Below, one piece after another: positions 6,450-7,115 of a stretch of DNA of 7,115 nucleotides (the first letter of the stretch is position 1; each line of letters starts with the position of its first letter). The notes beneath the pieces are model-generated. The model saw only the letters and a program-made list of their open reading frames with translations. It was not told where the DNA came from and did no database searches. The stretch covers positions 8,088-15,202 of the forward strand of contig DHYQ01000031.1 in assembly GCA_002414205.1 (NCBI GenBank), given 5' to 3'. The position numbers were made by a program, and so were the translations under genes. This DNA is from Gallionellaceae bacterium UBA5126. GTDB lineage: Bacteria > Pseudomonadota > Gammaproteobacteria > Burkholderiales > Gallionellaceae.

Positions 6450-7115
6450 ATTGCTGCTCGGTTGCGGCAACCGGAGCGGCGGGTTCCGGCGCTTTTTCCG
6501 GCGGCGGCAACAGGGCGCGCATGCTGAGTTTCATCTTGCCCTTGTCGTCGATTTCCAGCACTTTGACCTTCACGACCTGGCCTTCCTTCAGGTAATCGCC
6601 GACCGCCTTGACGCGTTCGTGGGCGATTTGCGAGATGTGCAGCAGACCGTCCTTACCAGGCAGGATGTTGATCAGCGCGCCGAATTCCAGCAGTTTGACC
6701 ACGGGGCCTTCATACACCTTGCCCACTTCCACGTCGGCCACGATGTCAGTGATGCGCTGCTTGGCGGCGGCACCGCTTTCGCCGCTGGTGCAGGCGATGG
6801 TGATGTTGCCGTTGTCGTCGATGTCAATTGTGGTGCCGGTTTCTTCGGTAATGGCACGAATCACCGCACCGCCCTTGCCAATCACTTCGCGGATTTTGTC
6901 AGGATGAATCTTCATCTTGATCATGCGCGGCGCGTATTGCGACACGTCTTCACGCGGCGCAGGCTGCGCGGCCTTCATCAGACCGAGGATGTGCATCCGG
7001 CCTTCCCGCGCCTGACTCAGCGCGGCCTGCATGATGTCCTTGGTGATGCCGTTGATCTTGATGTCCATTTGCAGCGCGGTCACGCCAGTTTCGGTACCGG
7101 CCACCTTGAAGTCCA
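6448..7115 (-). CDS. pnp: Polyribonucleotide nucleotidyltransferase (PNPase), C-terminal part
   Basis: PNPase degrades RNA 3' to 5' by phosphorolysis, as a trimer and in many bacteria within the RNase E degradosome. Only the last 221 of roughly 700 residues are present; the frame is open to the right edge (DFK precedes the GTG at 7102-7104, which is an internal Val codon, not a start). Visible in order, counting that Val as 1: the end of the second RNase PH domain ([20 protein letters not shown]), a KH domain at about 57-118 with the GxxG loop IGKGG (bases 6868-6882), an S1 RNA-binding domain at about 126-198 ([27 protein letters not shown]), and a short Pro/Ala/Glu tail ending TEQQ. The catalytic Asp residues (D486 and D492 in E. 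coli) lie just beyond the edge. The sequence fits betaproteobacterial PNPase. TAA at 6448-6450 overlaps the terminator shared with glmM. Confidence 0.97.
   Translation of the reverse strand, partial: DFKVAGTETGVTALQMDIKINGITKDIMQAALSQAREGRMHILGLMKAAQPAPREDVSQYAPRMIKMKIHPDKIREVIGKGGAVIRAITEETGTTIDIDDNGNITIACTSGESGAAAKQRITDIVADVEVGKVYEGPVVKLLEFGALINILPGKDGLLHISQIAHERVKAVGDYLKEGQVVKVKVLEIDDKGKMKLSMRALLPPPEKAPEPAAPVAATEQQ

Noticed and set aside
7102..7104. GTG at 7102-7104 as a pnp start
   Set aside because: It encodes the Val of the conserved DFKVAGT motif in the middle of PNPase; the gene continues off the window.

Overview
The window reads as ordinary chromosome from a betaproteobacterium with roughly balanced to moderately high GC. 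The assignment rests on how closely the GlmM, RlmD and PNPase sequences and the decarboxylase resemble family members I remember from Beta- and Gammaproteobacteria. No search was run, and I cannot name a genus. I see no insertion sequence, phage gene, CRISPR array, tRNA or rRNA. No gene-free stretch exceeds 300 bases; the longest is the ~186-base divergent intergenic region 4864-5049.

Layout. (1) 1-1674, +: the 3' three quarters of a fold-type-I PLP Orn/Lys/Arg decarboxylase, cut by the left edge. (2) 1693-1724: a bidirectional terminator between convergent genes. (3) 1723-3549, -: a membrane-anchored protein with three PAS-like domains and a GGDEF diguanylate cyclase domain. (4) 3559-4863, -: rlmD, the 23S rRNA U1939 C5-methyltransferase, lying 9 bases upstream of the cyclase gene and probably transcribed with it. 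(5) 4864-5049: a divergent regulatory region with two candidate promoters, a terminator-like hairpin in the rlmD leader, a perfect 12-bp palindrome and a small inverted repeat over the glmM -10. (6) 5050-6396, +: glmM, phosphoglucosamine mutase. (7) 6419-6449: a second bidirectional terminator. (8) 6448-7115, -: the 3' end of pnp, polynucleotide phosphorylase, cut by the right edge.

Functionally this is a housekeeping segment: amino-acid decarboxylation and polyamine supply, rRNA modification, amino-sugar supply for peptidoglycan and LPS, and RNA decay. One signalling gene (c-di-GMP synthesis) sits behind rlmD. The genes do not form one pathway. The only likely multi-gene transcript in view is rlmD plus the cyclase gene. 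I found no convincing new system. The points most worth a second look are the in-frame, Shine-Dalgarno-less rlmD/cyclase junction and the structured rlmD-glmM intergenic region.
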